A stretch of DNA of 64,000 nucleotides from Metabacillus endolithicus. Its GTDB lineage: Bacteria > Bacillota > Bacilli > Bacillales > Bacillaceae. The stretch covers positions 3,764,001 through 3,828,000 of the forward strand of contig NZ_CP095550.1 in assembly GCF_023078335.1 (NCBI RefSeq). The letters are read 5' to 3'. Each line of letters starts with the position of its first letter. The first letter of the stretch is position 1. A model generated the notes under the pieces. It ran no database searches. It was not told the DNA's origin and was given only the letters and a program-made list of their open reading frames with translations. Shown piece by piece: positions 20,302 through 29,703 of the stretch. A program made the position numbers and the translations under genes.

Positions 20302-20341
20302 AGGTCTACAACTACCCAAAAGTTAGACTTGTCTTTTTTTT
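20302..20341 (+). terminator. intrinsic terminator of the importer operon
   Basis: GGTCTACAACT and AGTTAGACTT pair imperfectly and are followed by GTCTTTTTTTT. Confidence 0.6.
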
Positions 20342-20475
20342 GTATTTATAGGTTTATATACTTCCATCACAATATGGATCACCTCTTTTTCCTTTACGTC
20401 AATTATAAAAATTGATATGAATTTAATTAAAATTATGGAAGTTTAATAATATAGATACCGTTATAATCAAGTTAA

Positions 20476-20490
20476 TTAAAGCGCTTACAA
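20476..20490 (+). promoter_or_regulatory. cre-like site in a gene-free stretch
   Basis: TTAAAGCGCTTACAA, one mismatch from cre on the minus strand. It lies 450 bases before the ThuA-like gene. The 20251-20939 gap otherwise shows only a short coding-like scrap at about 20815-20930 (FEEGYVFTV, then in the next frame FVIPENAQEWIDNLSK and a stop), possibly the tail of a lost gene. Confidence 0.35.
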
Positions 20491-20939
20491 AGATTAAGGC
20501 GCAAAAACAGTTCAAATTCATAACTTTTTGAAATTCTAGGTATGTATAACTTCTAGTTTTGTATTGCTTAAAATATTTGAGTTAACATCTAGTCTGCTAA
20601 TGATCATCCTGTTTTAGTAGTTGAATAATTTTATTCCAAAACAATATGATAAACAAGTCTTTCTTATGATTGCGTTTTAATTTCCTCAGCAATATTATTA
20701 TTTACCACAGTTCTAACTGATGTTTGTTCCCTCTTGTCAAACGTACATAAGAAGACTACAGTTTTCCCATACTGATAACTAAAATACAGCAAACAGGCTA
20801 ACTATTCTGTAATGCACCTGATAGATCTTTTGAAGAAGGTTATGTATTTACTGTACTGGTAAAACCGCATTTGTTATACCTGAGAATGCACAGGAATGGA
20901 TTGATAACCTATCTAAATAAAAATGGGAGAGGACTCAAT

Positions 20940-21773
20940 ATGACGGTAAAGACTTTGATTATTACCGGACTGGTAGTTAAAGAACATGACTATTCACGAA
21001 CGAATTTATTACTTAAACAAATGCTTGAATCAACAGGAATGTTTAGTGTGAAAATTAATGAAGAATTTAGAGGATGTACAGAAGAAACTCTACAAGACTA
21101 TGATCTTATCATTTTCAACTATGATGGCAAGGAATGGATACTTGACGAACATTTCACTTATTGGGGAGAGACAGCAGAAAATGCAATTTATCATTTTGTG
21201 AAATCTGGTAAAGGTGCCGTATTTTATCACTCTTCAGTTGCTGTTGGAGCAGAAACACCTTTAGAATATAAAAGGATGTTAGGTTGCTATGTTGAAAGAA
21301 ATGGTAGAAGAAACCCACAACCCGATTTCCTTATTACGAATACAGATAATAATCACCCTATAACAAAGGGACTTAAAAAGAATTGGTATGCAGTAAATGA
21401 TGACCTTTTAGTTGGGATTGATTATGCTCCGGAACATAAGGTTGAGATTCTGGCTACTGCTTTTGATTCTGTTGATGAGTATAAAAATACTGGCTTTCCT
21501 CCGAAACATTTCAAGGTGAAAATTCCAGAAGGTGACTTAAATAAAATGCATGGCGTCAATACACATCAACCTGTTGCATGGACCAACCTATACGGTGAAG
21601 GGCGTACCTTTTCGATTTCCGTTGGTCATGATATCGATACTATGCGAAGGGAGACCTTTCTCGCCATGTTTGTAAGAGGCGCTGAATGGGCTGCAACTGG
21701 GAAAGTGACAATACCCAAACCAGATCGTACTGGTGAAAACAGGCTCAAGCCTTGGCCGTTTTATTCTAAGTGA
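20940..21773 (+). CDS. ThuA-like domain protein
   Basis: A 277-residue protein of the ThuA (trehalose utilisation) class I glutamine amidotransferase-like fold. Visible are LLLKQMLESTGMFSVKINEE, the strand-turn YDLIIFNYDGKEW, GKGAVFYHSSVAVG, and the typical C-terminal GEGRTFSISVGHDIDTMRRE. The nucleophilic Cys of true amidotransferases is replaced (FYHSS), as usual in ThuA. In several bacteria ThuA-family proteins occur with Gfo/Idh/MocA enzymes in 3-keto-disaccharide pathways, which fits the neighbours. The start at ATG 20940 (after GGGAGAGG) is preferred over an upstream in-frame TTG at 20871. Confidence 0.75.
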   Translation: MTVKTLIITGLVVKEHDYSRTNLLLKQMLESTGMFSVKINEEFRGCTEETLQDYDLIIFNYDGKEWILDEHFTYWGETAENAIYHFVKSGKGAVFYHSSVAVGAETPLEYKRMLGCYVERNGRRNPQPDFLITNTDNNHPITKGLKKNWYAVNDDLLVGIDYAPEHKVEILATAFDSVDEYKNTGFPPKHFKVKIPEGDLNKMHGVNTHQPVAWTNLYGEGRTFSISVGHDIDTMRRETFLAMFVRGAEWAATGKVTIPKPDRTGENRLKPWPFYSK

Positions 21774-21867
21774 TTTTTGGTATAGCAAAATATGGTTTTT
21801 TCTGTACGTATATTAGTTTGTTTGACATCGTGAGTGGTGAATGATTAGTAAATGGATGTGAGAATAA

Positions 21868-21909
21868 AAATAGATTAAAAATCACACGTTGATTTTTAAT
21901 CTATTTTTT
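21868..21909 (+). terminator. intrinsic terminator after ThuA-like gene
   Basis: AAATAGATTAAAAATCA pairs with TGATTTTTAATCTATTT around CACGT, followed by TTTT. An A/T-rich 17-bp stem, about 95 bases past the stop. The rest of 21774-22076 shows no gene. Confidence 0.7.
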
Positions 21910-22076
21910 ATGTTCAAAAATATTCGCACCAACCCGAATAAAGAATCAAAGAAATTTGGTTAAGAGGTAGAAAGAAGTAAATATGAAAATAGATTAAAAT
22001 TTTACTAGAAGATTTGTTTCTCTAGAGTAAATAGATAAAATGAAGTGAATGTAACAGAGCAGGAAGGGGTTTTTAA

Positions 22077-22332
22077 ATGATGCATCTTGGAGTCATCGCA
22101 AAACCAACTAAAGAAAGTTTCCAAAATGCAAAACAAAAGGGATTAGACTTTTTAGAGTTATGTATAAATGAAGGTCAAGATGTGGAAGAGTTTTATCAAA
22201 ATAGAAAAAACATAATGAAATGGATTAAATGAGTATGGAATTAAGATTGGATCGATAGGTAGATGGAAATCGATTCGTATAGATAACTCATTCCCCCGTG
22301 TGGACTGGCGAATTGAGGGAAAAAGGGATTAA
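22077..22332 (+). pseudogene. truncated TIM-barrel isomerase fragment
   Basis: A good ribosome binding site (GGAAGGGG) precedes MMHLGVIAKPTKESFQNAKQ and FLELCINEG, the N-terminal strand and first helix of a xylose-isomerase-like TIM barrel. After about 45 codons a shift leads to EYGIKIGSIGRWKSIRID, the next strand of the same fold, then GKRD and a stop. The remaining two thirds of the gene are absent. A clear remnant. Confidence 0.65.
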
Positions 22333-22390
22333 TTTTACGATTGACTATATGGAGAAATTAATACTTTAAAAGACAAAGGGAGGACACGAG

Positions 22391-23127
22391 GTGAACAAAA
22401 GAAAACTTAGATACGGATTGATTGGTGCTGGTAGTAATGCAGTAAAAAACACCTAAGTAACTACTCAAGTTTGTCTAATATAGAATTGGTTTCTATCTGT
22501 GATGTAAATATCGAAAATGCAGAGAGAGCTGCAGATAAATACAAGATTTCTAAAGTTTACAAAAGTTATCAGGAAATGATTAACGAAGAGAATTTAGATA
22601 TTGTCAGTGTGTGTACACCAAATTTGCTACATGCAGACATTTCTTTATATGCATTACTAAATGGAGTAAATGTTCATTGTGAAAAACCTCTTGCTATTAA
22701 CGCAAATGAAGCCCAAAGAATTGTCGAGGCAAAAAATAAATCCGGGAAAAAGTTAATGGTAGGATTAAATAATCGGTTTACAAACGAAGCTGTTTATTTA
22801 AAGAAACTTATTGATGAGGGTTACTTAGGACACATTTATAAGGCGAAAGCAGGTTGGATTAGAAGAAGTGGTATCCTAGGAAGGGGGACTTGGTTTACAA
22901 ATAAAGATGTCGCTGGCGGAGGGGTAATGATCGACTTAGGTGTTCATTATCTTGATTTAGCACTATTTCTTATGGGAATGCCTGACCCAACTTATGTTAC
23001 TGGCGCTACTCATCAAAGTTTTGCTCATACGACAACTCGAAATCGAAACGGATATATGAGGAATCCAGATGGCATCTTCAATTTAGAAGATAGTGCAAAT
23101 GGGTTTATTGGTCAACAAAAAATATAG
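22391..23127 (+). pseudogene. truncated Gfo/Idh/MocA oxidoreductase
   Basis: GTG start after GGGAGGACACGAG. The frame begins with a Rossmann motif (YGLIGAGSNAV) and breaks at the A-run 22444-22449, where one missing base restores KKHLSNYSSLSNIELVSICD. The second frame has VHCEKPLAI, GGGVMIDLGVHYLDLALFLM and the loop HTTTRNRNGYMRNP. It ends abruptly after LEDSANGFIG, about 120 residues short of the family norm, where Spo0E-like coding sequence begins in another frame. Loss of the C-terminal domain makes a working enzyme unlikely. The gene most resembles the dehydrogenases at 26096 and 38344. Confidence 0.7.
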
Positions 23128-23294
23128 AATCTAAAAGACAAGAAATGATCGAAGCAGTGAATAAGTATGGTCTCAATGACACTAGAACAATATCTATTAG
23201 TAAACAATTAGATCAATTATTAAATAGGCAAACTAATTACAAATATGGCTTAAAGAATGAAAAGATATTACAGCTATTCCAAGGAGTGAATTAG
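23121..23294 (+). pseudogene. Spo0E-like phosphatase fragment
   Basis: A 57-codon reading with no good start, beginning at the breakpoint of the truncated dehydrogenase. It contains IESKRQEMIEAVNKYGLND followed by SISKQLDQLLN, matching the Spo0E-like aspartyl-phosphate phosphatase pattern (KR-x-x-M-I … G … S-x-x-L-D). These small helical hairpin proteins dephosphorylate Spo0A~P in spore formers. It joins the dehydrogenase with a one-frame offset, implying a deletion or recombination. Its last codons carry the ribosome binding site (AAGGAGTGAA) of the GMC gene at 23296. Either a 5'-truncated remnant or a small gene with a start I cannot place. Confidence 0.5.
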
Positions 23295-23295
23295 A

Positions 23296-24798
23296 ATGAA
23301 TATAAATATGTCGTCATGTCCTATCGGTCATCCTACTGAAACAATGAACCATTGGATTCCAACTGTCAGTTTAGAAGAAATGTCAAATGAAGAATATGAT
23401 GTGTTAATTGTTGGTTCTGGGGCAGGAGGAGGTGCTGCCCTTTGGAGGATATGTGAGAAATTGGCGGATGAAGGAAAAAGGATTGGAATGATAGAAGCAG
23501 GAGACCTCTTAATTCCTACTCATGCGCGAAATTTACCTACTATACCGTCAGAACGATTTCCACAACTTTTATATAATAAAAATCATACCTCTTATACTTC
23601 TAAATATTCTTCCAATTACTCGGAAGCAATAGAAGTTAATGCATTAGGCGGAAGAACGTTGTTTTGGACTCAAATATCCCCGAGGATGGACTCGAGTGAA
23701 ATGAAGACTTGGCCTGTGTCTATAGAGGAAATGAATGATTATTATAACGTTGCTGAGAAAGCCATGAATGTTTCGCAGTCATTTTTTAAGGGGTCAGCAC
23801 TTACAGAAATAATGATTAAACGACTGCACGAATCAGGTTATTCCGATGCCACCTATATCCCAATGGCAGCTGACGTTCAAGGAACAATAAATGGGGAAAT
23901 TCACTCCAATGTATTTTTTAGTTCTATTTCATTTCTTGCAAGATCTATGAGGCAATCCTTTGATCTTGCAGTGAGAGCCAAAGCTGTTGAGGTGTATACT
24001 GAGAATGGGAGGGTGCAAGGGTTACGAGTAATGAATCCAGAAATGGAAACGTATACTTTAAAAGCTAAAAATATTGTCCTGTCGGCAAGTACGTTTGAAA
24101 CCCCACGAATATTATTGAACTCAGGAATTAAAGGAGATGCAATTGGTCATTATCTGGCAAATCATTCCGGAGTTCGGCTTACAACCTCAATGCCTCGAAA
24201 GCAATTCCCAGAATCATTAGGAACTTTGGGAATTGTCATTCCAAAAGGAGAGCATTGCCCATATTTGCTTGCGATGATTGATCCAATGTCGTGGTCCTCA
24301 CGTGAACAGCAAAGGTCCTTACAGGAAGATGTGAACATTAATATCGGTGGCTTTGGCAAGGTGGAGTCGCGTTTTGAAAATCGAGTATACTTGGACCCTT
24401 CCCGTCGAGACAAATATGGGGTTCCGATGCTAAATATTGATTTTTCTTATAGTGATAATGATCAGGTGGTTATTCATCAAATGATTGAGTCTTGCCGAGA
24501 AATTCTTCATAAGGTTACAGGGAATGATGATCCATCCATATGTGTCATGCCAATAGGAAGTGATTATCATGAGACTGGAACTTGCCGTATGGGTGATGAT
24601 CCCTCGACTTCAGCCACAAATCGTTATGGCCAAGTCCATGGAATAACAGGACTTTATATAGCTGATAATAGCGTCTTACCTACTGTCGGAAGGGCAAATC
24701 CTACATTAACTACTGTCGCTTTAGCGATTCGGACTGCGGATCATATTATTGAAACTCTAAATGGTACTGAAACTAGAAATAGTATTGTTGCAAAATAA
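23296..24798 (+). CDS. GMC oxidoreductase, candidate glycoside 3-oxidase
   Basis: A 500-residue flavoprotein of the glucose-methanol-choline oxidoreductase family. The N-terminal FAD motif is VGSGAGGG (residues 39-46) with the ribose-binding acid in MIEAGD. The substrate/C-terminal domain ends with SDYHETGTCRMGDDPST, where His425 is the likely catalytic base, and GRANPTLTT, where Asn468 is its partner. This branch includes pyranose-oxidase-like enzymes and the FAD-dependent C-glycoside 3-oxidases (CarA type). The three deglycosidase-like pairs further right make glycoside C3 oxidation the most attractive role; this is inference. No signal peptide is visible. A frameshifted close paralogue is at 51211. 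A strong terminator follows. Confidence 0.8.
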   Translation: MNINMSSCPIGHPTETMNHWIPTVSLEEMSNEEYDVLIVGSGAGGGAALWRICEKLADEGKRIGMIEAGDLLIPTHARNLPTIPSERFPQLLYNKNHTSYTSKYSSNYSEAIEVNALGGRTLFWTQISPRMDSSEMKTWPVSIEEMNDYYNVAEKAMNVSQSFFKGSALTEIMIKRLHESGYSDATYIPMAADVQGTINGEIHSNVFFSSISFLARSMRQSFDLAVRAKAVEVYTENGRVQGLRVMNPEMETYTLKAKNIVLSASTFETPRILLNSGIKGDAIGHYLANHSGVRLTTSMPRKQFPESLGTLGIVIPKGEHCPYLLAMIDPMSWSSREQQRSLQEDVNINIGGFGKVESRFENRVYLDPSRRDKYGVPMLNIDFSYSDNDQVVIHQMIESCREILHKVTGNDDPSICVMPIGSDYHETGTCRMGDDPSTSATNRYGQVHGITGLYIADNSVLPTVGRANPTLTTVALAIRTADHIIETLNGTETRNSIVAK

Positions 24799-24811
24799 AA
24801 GTTTGATTTTA

Positions 24812-24841
24812 GATGAGCGAAGAATTCGCTCATCTTTTTTT
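24812..24841 (+). terminator. intrinsic terminator after first GMC gene
   Basis: GATGAGCGAA GAA TTCGCTCATC followed by TTTTTTT. A 10-bp perfect stem. Confidence 0.9.
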
Positions 24842-25038
24842 AGTACTAAGTAGAAAGGTCTTTGATAAAGTCAAAGATCATTTCTATCGAGATATGCAGA
24901 AAGCTTATAGAGTTCTAATTGATACTAATTTATCGGAAAGATTAAAAAAAAGAGTACTAATTTTAACATTTCAAAAAACTTAATCATTGAATAAAAAAAA
25001 TAAGATGAAAATCTATTATAACAATGACAATTAATGAA

Positions 25039-25053
25039 AGGGAACGCTTACGA
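25039..25053 (+). promoter_or_regulatory. cre-like operator 1 before TIM-barrel operon
   Basis: AGGGAACGCTTACGA; its reverse complement TCGTAAGCGTTCCCT has one mismatch to cre. It is 19 bases from a second, perfect site. The rest of 24842-25140 is non-coding. Confidence 0.5.
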
Positions 25054-25071
25054 ATACAGGGTAAGATAAGA

Positions 25072-25086
25072 ATGTAAGCGAAACCA
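25072..25086 (+). promoter_or_regulatory. perfect cre before TIM-barrel operon
   Basis: ATGTAAGCGAAACCA matches WTGNAANCGNWNNCW at every position, 55 bases before the start at 25141. Expected to bind CcpA or a LacI-family relative such as the one at 44840. Confidence 0.65.
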
Positions 25087-25140
25087 AAGGTGAAAATAAA
25101 AAACGATGTTTTCTATGTAGTAGATGAAGGAGAGTGAATC

Positions 25141-26046
25141 ATGAAACTGGGCTTTAACAGTGCCATTTTAGATGGTTGTACTTTTGAGGAAGTGATTGAT
25201 TTTGCATCTGAAAATGGTTTTTCCTGTGTAGAATTATGCGCATGGCCGAGAGGGAAAGCGGTTAGAAAATATGCCGGAGTGACTCATATAGATGTTGATC
25301 ACCTAGATGTTAATTACATTAAAAACTATACAGAGGCAAAAGGAGTGAAAATTTCCGCTATTGCTTATTATCCGAATGCTTTAGATGAGGATAAAGAAAA
25401 AAGTGAATACTATGTTGCTCATATTAAGAAGTGTATTGAGGCAGCAAAAAAGCTTGATATTAATCTTGTTAATACATTCATTGGGCGAAATCAAAAGAAA
25501 ACAGTCGAAGAAAACCTAACTATGATGGAAACCGTTTGGAAACCGATTGTTGATTTCGCTGAAGAGCTTGGTGTAAAAATTGCAATCGAAAATTGTCCGA
25601 TGCTATTCACAAACGATGAGTGGCCAGGCGGACAAAATCTCATGACGACACCGGCCATATTCAGGAGAGCTTTTGAACTCATCCCAAATAACAATTTTGG
25701 CCTAAACTTTGATCCATCTCATTTTGTTTGGCAACAAATGGATTATATCAAGCCGATATACGAATTCAAAGAAAGAATTTTTCATATTCATTTCAAAGAT
25801 ATAAAAGTGTACAAAGATCGATTGGATGATGTAGGCATTATGGCTACACCACTTGAATATATTTCACCGAAACTACCTGGACTTGGTGATGTGAATTGGG
25901 GAAAATATGTTTCTGCTTTAACTGATATTGGATATTTTGGTTATGCGGTAATTGAGGTAGAGGATAAGGCATTTGAAGACTCGCTTAAATCGAGAAAAGA
26001 TTCTATTAATCTAAGTAAAAATTATTTAAGTCAGTATTTTGCATAG
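25141..26046 (+). CDS. sugar phosphate isomerase/epimerase family TIM barrel
   Basis: A 301-residue xylose-isomerase-like TIM barrel with a complete metal set: Glu in IAIENCPM, Asp in LNFDPSHFVWQ, His in FHIHFKDI and Glu in AVIEVEDK. It leads an operon with a Gfo/Idh/MocA dehydrogenase (26096) and a ROK kinase (27344), preceded by two cre-like sites. This trio suggests conversion of a keto-hexose to an aldose and then phosphorylation. Likely role: isomerase/epimerase or hydratase for 3-keto-glucose-type intermediates. RBS AAGGAGAG. Confidence 0.85.
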   Translation: MKLGFNSAILDGCTFEEVIDFASENGFSCVELCAWPRGKAVRKYAGVTHIDVDHLDVNYIKNYTEAKGVKISAIAYYPNALDEDKEKSEYYVAHIKKCIEAAKKLDINLVNTFIGRNQKKTVEENLTMMETVWKPIVDFAEELGVKIAIENCPMLFTNDEWPGGQNLMTTPAIFRRAFELIPNNNFGLNFDPSHFVWQQMDYIKPIYEFKERIFHIHFKDIKVYKDRLDDVGIMATPLEYISPKLPGLGDVNWGKYVSALTDIGYFGYAVIEVEDKAFEDSLKSRKDSINLSKNYLSQYFA

Positions 26047-26095
26047 GCAATAATGATTAAACTATAAATAGTTCAAAAAGGAGAGGTATTTTATT

Positions 26096-27226
26096 ATGGG
26101 TAAATTAAGAATCGGGATTATTGGCTGTGGTGGTATTGCTAATCAAAAACATTTTCCAGCATTATCACAATTTAAAGATACATGTGAAATGGTTGCATTT
26201 TGTGATGTTGTGCTAGAGCGTGCACAAAAAGCAGCACAGGAGTTTGGTTCAAAGGATGCAAAAGTATATGAAGACTATAACGAGTTATTAAAAGACGAGT
26301 CGATTGATATTGTGCATGTACTAACACCTAACGTGATGCACAAACCAATTACAGTAGCAGCATTTGAGGCGGGGAAACATGTTATGTGTGAAAAGCCAAT
26401 GGCTCATAATACAGAAGCTGCCGAAAAAATGATGGACGCTTGGAAAAAATCAGGTAAGAAATTCACGATTGCGTATCAAAACCGTTTCAGAGAGGAAGTA
26501 CAAGCTCTACATCAATCATGTGAAAAAGAAGAGCTAGGGGATATTTATTTCGCAAAGGCACATGCGGTACGTCGCCGTGCTGTCCCAACTTGGGGAGTAT
26601 TTCCTGATAAATCTCAACAAGGTGGAGGTCCATTAATCGATATTGGTACTCATGCACTCGACATCACGTTATGGATGATGAACAATTACAAACCTGTATC
26701 CGTATCAGGATCTGTCTTTCATAAGCTAGGTCATTTACCAGAGGCAACAGAAGGGAACTTATTCGGAACATGGGATCCAGAAACGTTTGAAGTTGAGGAT
26801 TCAGCATTTGGATATATCAAAATGGAAAACGGGGCAACGATTTTCCTAGAATCTTCCTGGGCTCTTAATGTATTAAATGCAAAAGAAGCTGCGACAACTC
26901 TTTGTGGTACAAAAGGCGGAGCGGAAATTATTTCAGGAATGGGCTTTAAGGACAAGGAATTGGTTTATAACAACACCCATAATGGCATGTTAGTTGAACA
27001 AAGAAAATCCCCAGTTGGAAACATTGCTTATTTTGAAGGTGGAGCAAATTCACCAGAAGCGTTAGAAGCTAAACAATGGTTAGAAGCTGTTCGAGAAGAT
27101 AAAGAGCCACTAGTAAAACCAGAGGAAGCGTTTATCGTAACAAAAATATTAGATGCGATCTATCAATCAGCTGAAACTGGTAAAGAGATTGTTTTTGAAA
27201 AAGAAGCAGAAACTGTAAAAGCTTAA
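26096..27226 (+). CDS. Gfo/Idh/MocA oxidoreductase, copy 1 of near-identical pair
   Basis: A 376-residue NAD(P)-dependent dehydrogenase: IGIIGCGGIANQKHFPAL (Rossmann), HVMCEKPMAH (catalytic Lys), GGGPLIDIGTHALDITLWMM (Asp/His), and the loop RRRAVPTWGVFPDKSQQGG. Bases 26123-27198 match 38371-39446 in the second copy with only about six substitutions, while the first ~27 coding bases differ at several synonymous positions and the C-termini differ (KEAETVKA extra here). Coding differences are Lys/Ser in HKPITV and Ala-Leu/Gly-Phe in SWALNVL. It lies between the TIM barrel and the glucokinase. Probable 3-keto-sugar reductase or glycoside 3-dehydrogenase. Confidence 0.85.
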   Translation: MGKLRIGIIGCGGIANQKHFPALSQFKDTCEMVAFCDVVLERAQKAAQEFGSKDAKVYEDYNELLKDESIDIVHVLTPNVMHKPITVAAFEAGKHVMCEKPMAHNTEAAEKMMDAWKKSGKKFTIAYQNRFREEVQALHQSCEKEELGDIYFAKAHAVRRRAVPTWGVFPDKSQQGGGPLIDIGTHALDITLWMMNNYKPVSVSGSVFHKLGHLPEATEGNLFGTWDPETFEVEDSAFGYIKMENGATIFLESSWALNVLNAKEAATTLCGTKGGAEIISGMGFKDKELVYNNTHNGMLVEQRKSPVGNIAYFEGGANSPEALEAKQWLEAVREDKEPLVKPEEAFIVTKILDAIYQSAETGKEIVFEKEAETVKA

Positions 27227-27260
27227 TTTAGAACAATATAAATACTAACTATTCAATAAA

Positions 27261-27300
27261 GAATATACAGGTAAATCTTCACCTGTATATTCTTTTATTT
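27261..27300 (+). terminator. intrinsic terminator or attenuator
   Basis: GAATATACAGGT pairs with ACCTGTATATTC around AAATCTTC, followed by TTTTATTT. It separates the dehydrogenase from the kinase, so the kinase may be read through or have its own promoter. Confidence 0.8.
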
Positions 27301-27343
27301 ACAATAACTAATTCTAAACATATTTAAGTAAGGCGGGAGAAAA

Positions 27344-28300
27344 ATGAAAAACTTAATTGGTATAGATTTAGGTGGTACCACTGTAAAATTTGCCATATTA
27401 ACAGAGGAGGGCCAAATACTACAAAAATGGAGCATAGAAACGAATATTAAAGATAATGGTAAGAATATTATTCCAAGTATAGTTGATTCAATTAATCACC
27501 GAATAAAAAGAAATGGGTTTTCAGCTACTGATTTTATAGGCATTGGGATGGGATCTCCTGGTTCAGTGGATCGTTTAAAGGGGACTGTTATTGGAGCTTA
27601 TAATTTGAACTGGGATACAGTCCAACTTGTTAAAGAACAGATTGAAGCAGGTACAAATATTCCATTCTTTATTGATAATGATGCTAATGTAGCAGCTTTG
27701 GGCGAACAGTGGAAGGGTGCTGGAGAAGGAGAAGGTAATGTTGCATTTGTAACACTTGGGACAGGTGTTGGTGGTGGTATTATTGCCGAAAGATCGTTAA
27801 TACATGGATCGGCTGGTTCTGCTGGAGAAATTGGTCATATAATTGTCGATCCAGACGGATATAAATGTACGTGTGGTAACAGTGGTTGCCTTGAGACTGT
27901 AGCAAGTGCGACAGGTATTGTACAATTAGCAAGAGACATGTCTGAAAAATTTTTAGATGAATCACATTTGAAGTTTTTAATCCATGATGGACAGGAGGTA
28001 ACGGCAAAGACCGTATTTGATCAAGCAAAGCTTGGTGATGTATTTGCTCTCACGGTTGTTGATAAATTTTACTATTATTTAGGATTAGCATGTAGCAATA
28101 TAGCAAATATATTAAATCCTGAGGCGATCATTATAGGTGGCGGAGTTTCTGCTGCAGGAGATATGTTATTGGATGGGGTAAAGACATATTTTGAAAAGCT
28201 TACCTTCCCTCAAGTGAGGAATAGTACAAAGGTTAAACTAGCGAAATTAGGAAATGACGCAGGGGTTATAGGTGCGGCATCTTTAGTTAATATTAAATGA
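27344..28300 (+). CDS. glcK: ROK family glucokinase
   Basis: A 318-residue ROK sugar kinase. It has the N-terminal phosphate-binding IGIDLGGTTVKFAIL, the sugar-binding IDNDANVAALGE, and GTGVGGGI. The zinc-binding ROK signature is GEIGHI followed by CTCGNSGCLE, and an adenosine motif IIGGGVSAAGD lies near 265. There is no N-terminal DNA-binding domain, so it is a kinase rather than a ROK repressor. Likely reaction: ATP + D-glucose to glucose 6-phosphate. After deglycosylation and reduction of a 3-keto sugar, glucose would enter glycolysis here. GGCGGGAG precedes ATG 27344. Confidence 0.9.
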   Translation: MKNLIGIDLGGTTVKFAILTEEGQILQKWSIETNIKDNGKNIIPSIVDSINHRIKRNGFSATDFIGIGMGSPGSVDRLKGTVIGAYNLNWDTVQLVKEQIEAGTNIPFFIDNDANVAALGEQWKGAGEGEGNVAFVTLGTGVGGGIIAERSLIHGSAGSAGEIGHIIVDPDGYKCTCGNSGCLETVASATGIVQLARDMSEKFLDESHLKFLIHDGQEVTAKTVFDQAKLGDVFALTVVDKFYYYLGLACSNIANILNPEAIIIGGGVSAAGDMLLDGVKTYFEKLTFPQVRNSTKVKLAKLGNDAGVIGAASLVNIK

Positions 28301-28533
28301 ATGGCATGAAATAGAAAATATCACAAATAATTACAATTTTAAAATATGAAGGAATTAAACTGTAAAAGGAGTTTGGAGAATTTCCAGCTCTTTTTCTGTG
28401 AAAATAAATATGGTTTAAAGTTGATCTAGTCTGTTAATGATATTACTAATTAGATTTTGACAATAGTAAATTAGAGCTACCGTATTTTACGGTTTCTCGT
28501 ATAACTTTCTTATTTCTTGTCTATAATGCTAAT

Positions 28534-29673
28534 TTATTGTAACTCGTGGTAGGGTTCTTTATTCTGAAGCATATGATAGACTATTGTGAGCATTCGATGA
28601 CCAATGGCAACGAGTGCTTTTATCTTTCCTCTTCTTGCAGCTAACGACCAGTATTTAACTGATAACCTTTTGTTTCGACTCCTTGATATAGCCCAAGCAG
28701 CTTCGCATAATGCAGATTTTATATGTGGATTTCCTTTTACTGTTCTAGTACTTTTTCGTTTCCCAGCACTTTCGTGATTTCCGGGAGACAAGCCACCCCA
28801 AGAAGCAAGATGTTTTGAAGTAGGGAACTGTGTCATATCTGCTCCTATTTCTGCGAGAATAATTGCAGCTGTATCTTTTTTAATTCCTGGCATTGTGATA
28901 AGAAGTTCAACTTCATCCTGATATTTTAGTAAGATATAATCAATTCTCTTTTCAATATCAGATATCAATTCTTCGAGATAGACAATGTGCATCCAAGAAT
29001 GTTTGATAAGAAAAAGTGATGGTCATTTAATGTACCAAATAATGAATCTGTAATTATTTTCTTTTTATGTGCCATCTTTCCATGGATTTTTTGTTCAACT
29101 TCTTCTTGGTTTATAAAACCTTCGGTCATTAGTTGTTCTAAAAGTTTTCTTCCTGAAACTCCAAACACATCTGAAATAACAGTCGCTAACTTAATGTTAG
29201 ATGTTTCCAATACTTTCTGAATCCGGTTCTTTTCTGAGGTCATATGTTCAATCCGTTTCTTTCTAAGGCGAGTTAAGTCTCGAAGATTTCGAAATGTCTA
29301 CAGGAAGGACAAAACTTTTCTCTATTAAGCCATGTCTTAATAATTTTGCAATCCACTCTGCATCAGAAACAACAGTTTTTCTTCCAGGAACGTTTTTAAT
29401 GCGCTGTGCATTTGCCAATGTAATATCAAAATAATCCTCTAAAATATTATAAACAGGCTTCCAGTATACTCCGGTGCTTTCCATTGCAATGTGGGTTACT
29501 TCTTTTTCCTCAAGCCACTTAAGAAGACGGAACAGGTCTTTCGTCAAAGTAGGAAATGTTTCAGTCTCTTTTACCATGTCTGTCTCTGATTCCCCGAGAA
29601 GCACGCAAGCTACAATAGATTCGGAATGAACATCCAAACCAGCACACCGTTGGTGCAATGTTTCCACTAACAA
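28534..29673 (-). pseudogene. IS110-family transposase, frameshifted
   Basis: Three segments reconstruct one transposase of about 375 residues. The N-terminal RuvC-like DEDD domain (29263-29673) has CAGLDVHSES (first Asp) and IAMESTGVYWKPV (Glu). It then has RKTVVSDAEWIAKLLRHGL, where the usual KTDxxD has lost its first Asp (Val). The middle helical part is at 28965-29243. The C-terminal Transposase_20 domain (28534-28992) has LLITMPGIKKDTAAIILAEI and the conserved Ser in SWGGLSPGNHESAGK. Shifts lie near 29250 and 28980. Loss of a catalytic Asp together with two shifts suggests genuine inactivity. Confidence 0.75.
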
Positions 29674-29703
29674 TCACCTTTTTTAATGTATTCCACAAAC
29701 AGT

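Noticed and set aside
20815..20935. Coding-like scrap before the ThuA gene (…FVIPENAQEWIDNLSK, stop)
   Set aside because: About 20-35 codons in shifted frames with no start; mentioned with the 20476 site but not called as a gene.
24842..25030. Possible small gene in the gap before 25141
   Set aside because: Only AT-rich sequence with frequent stops in all frames; the recognisable elements are the terminator and cre sites.
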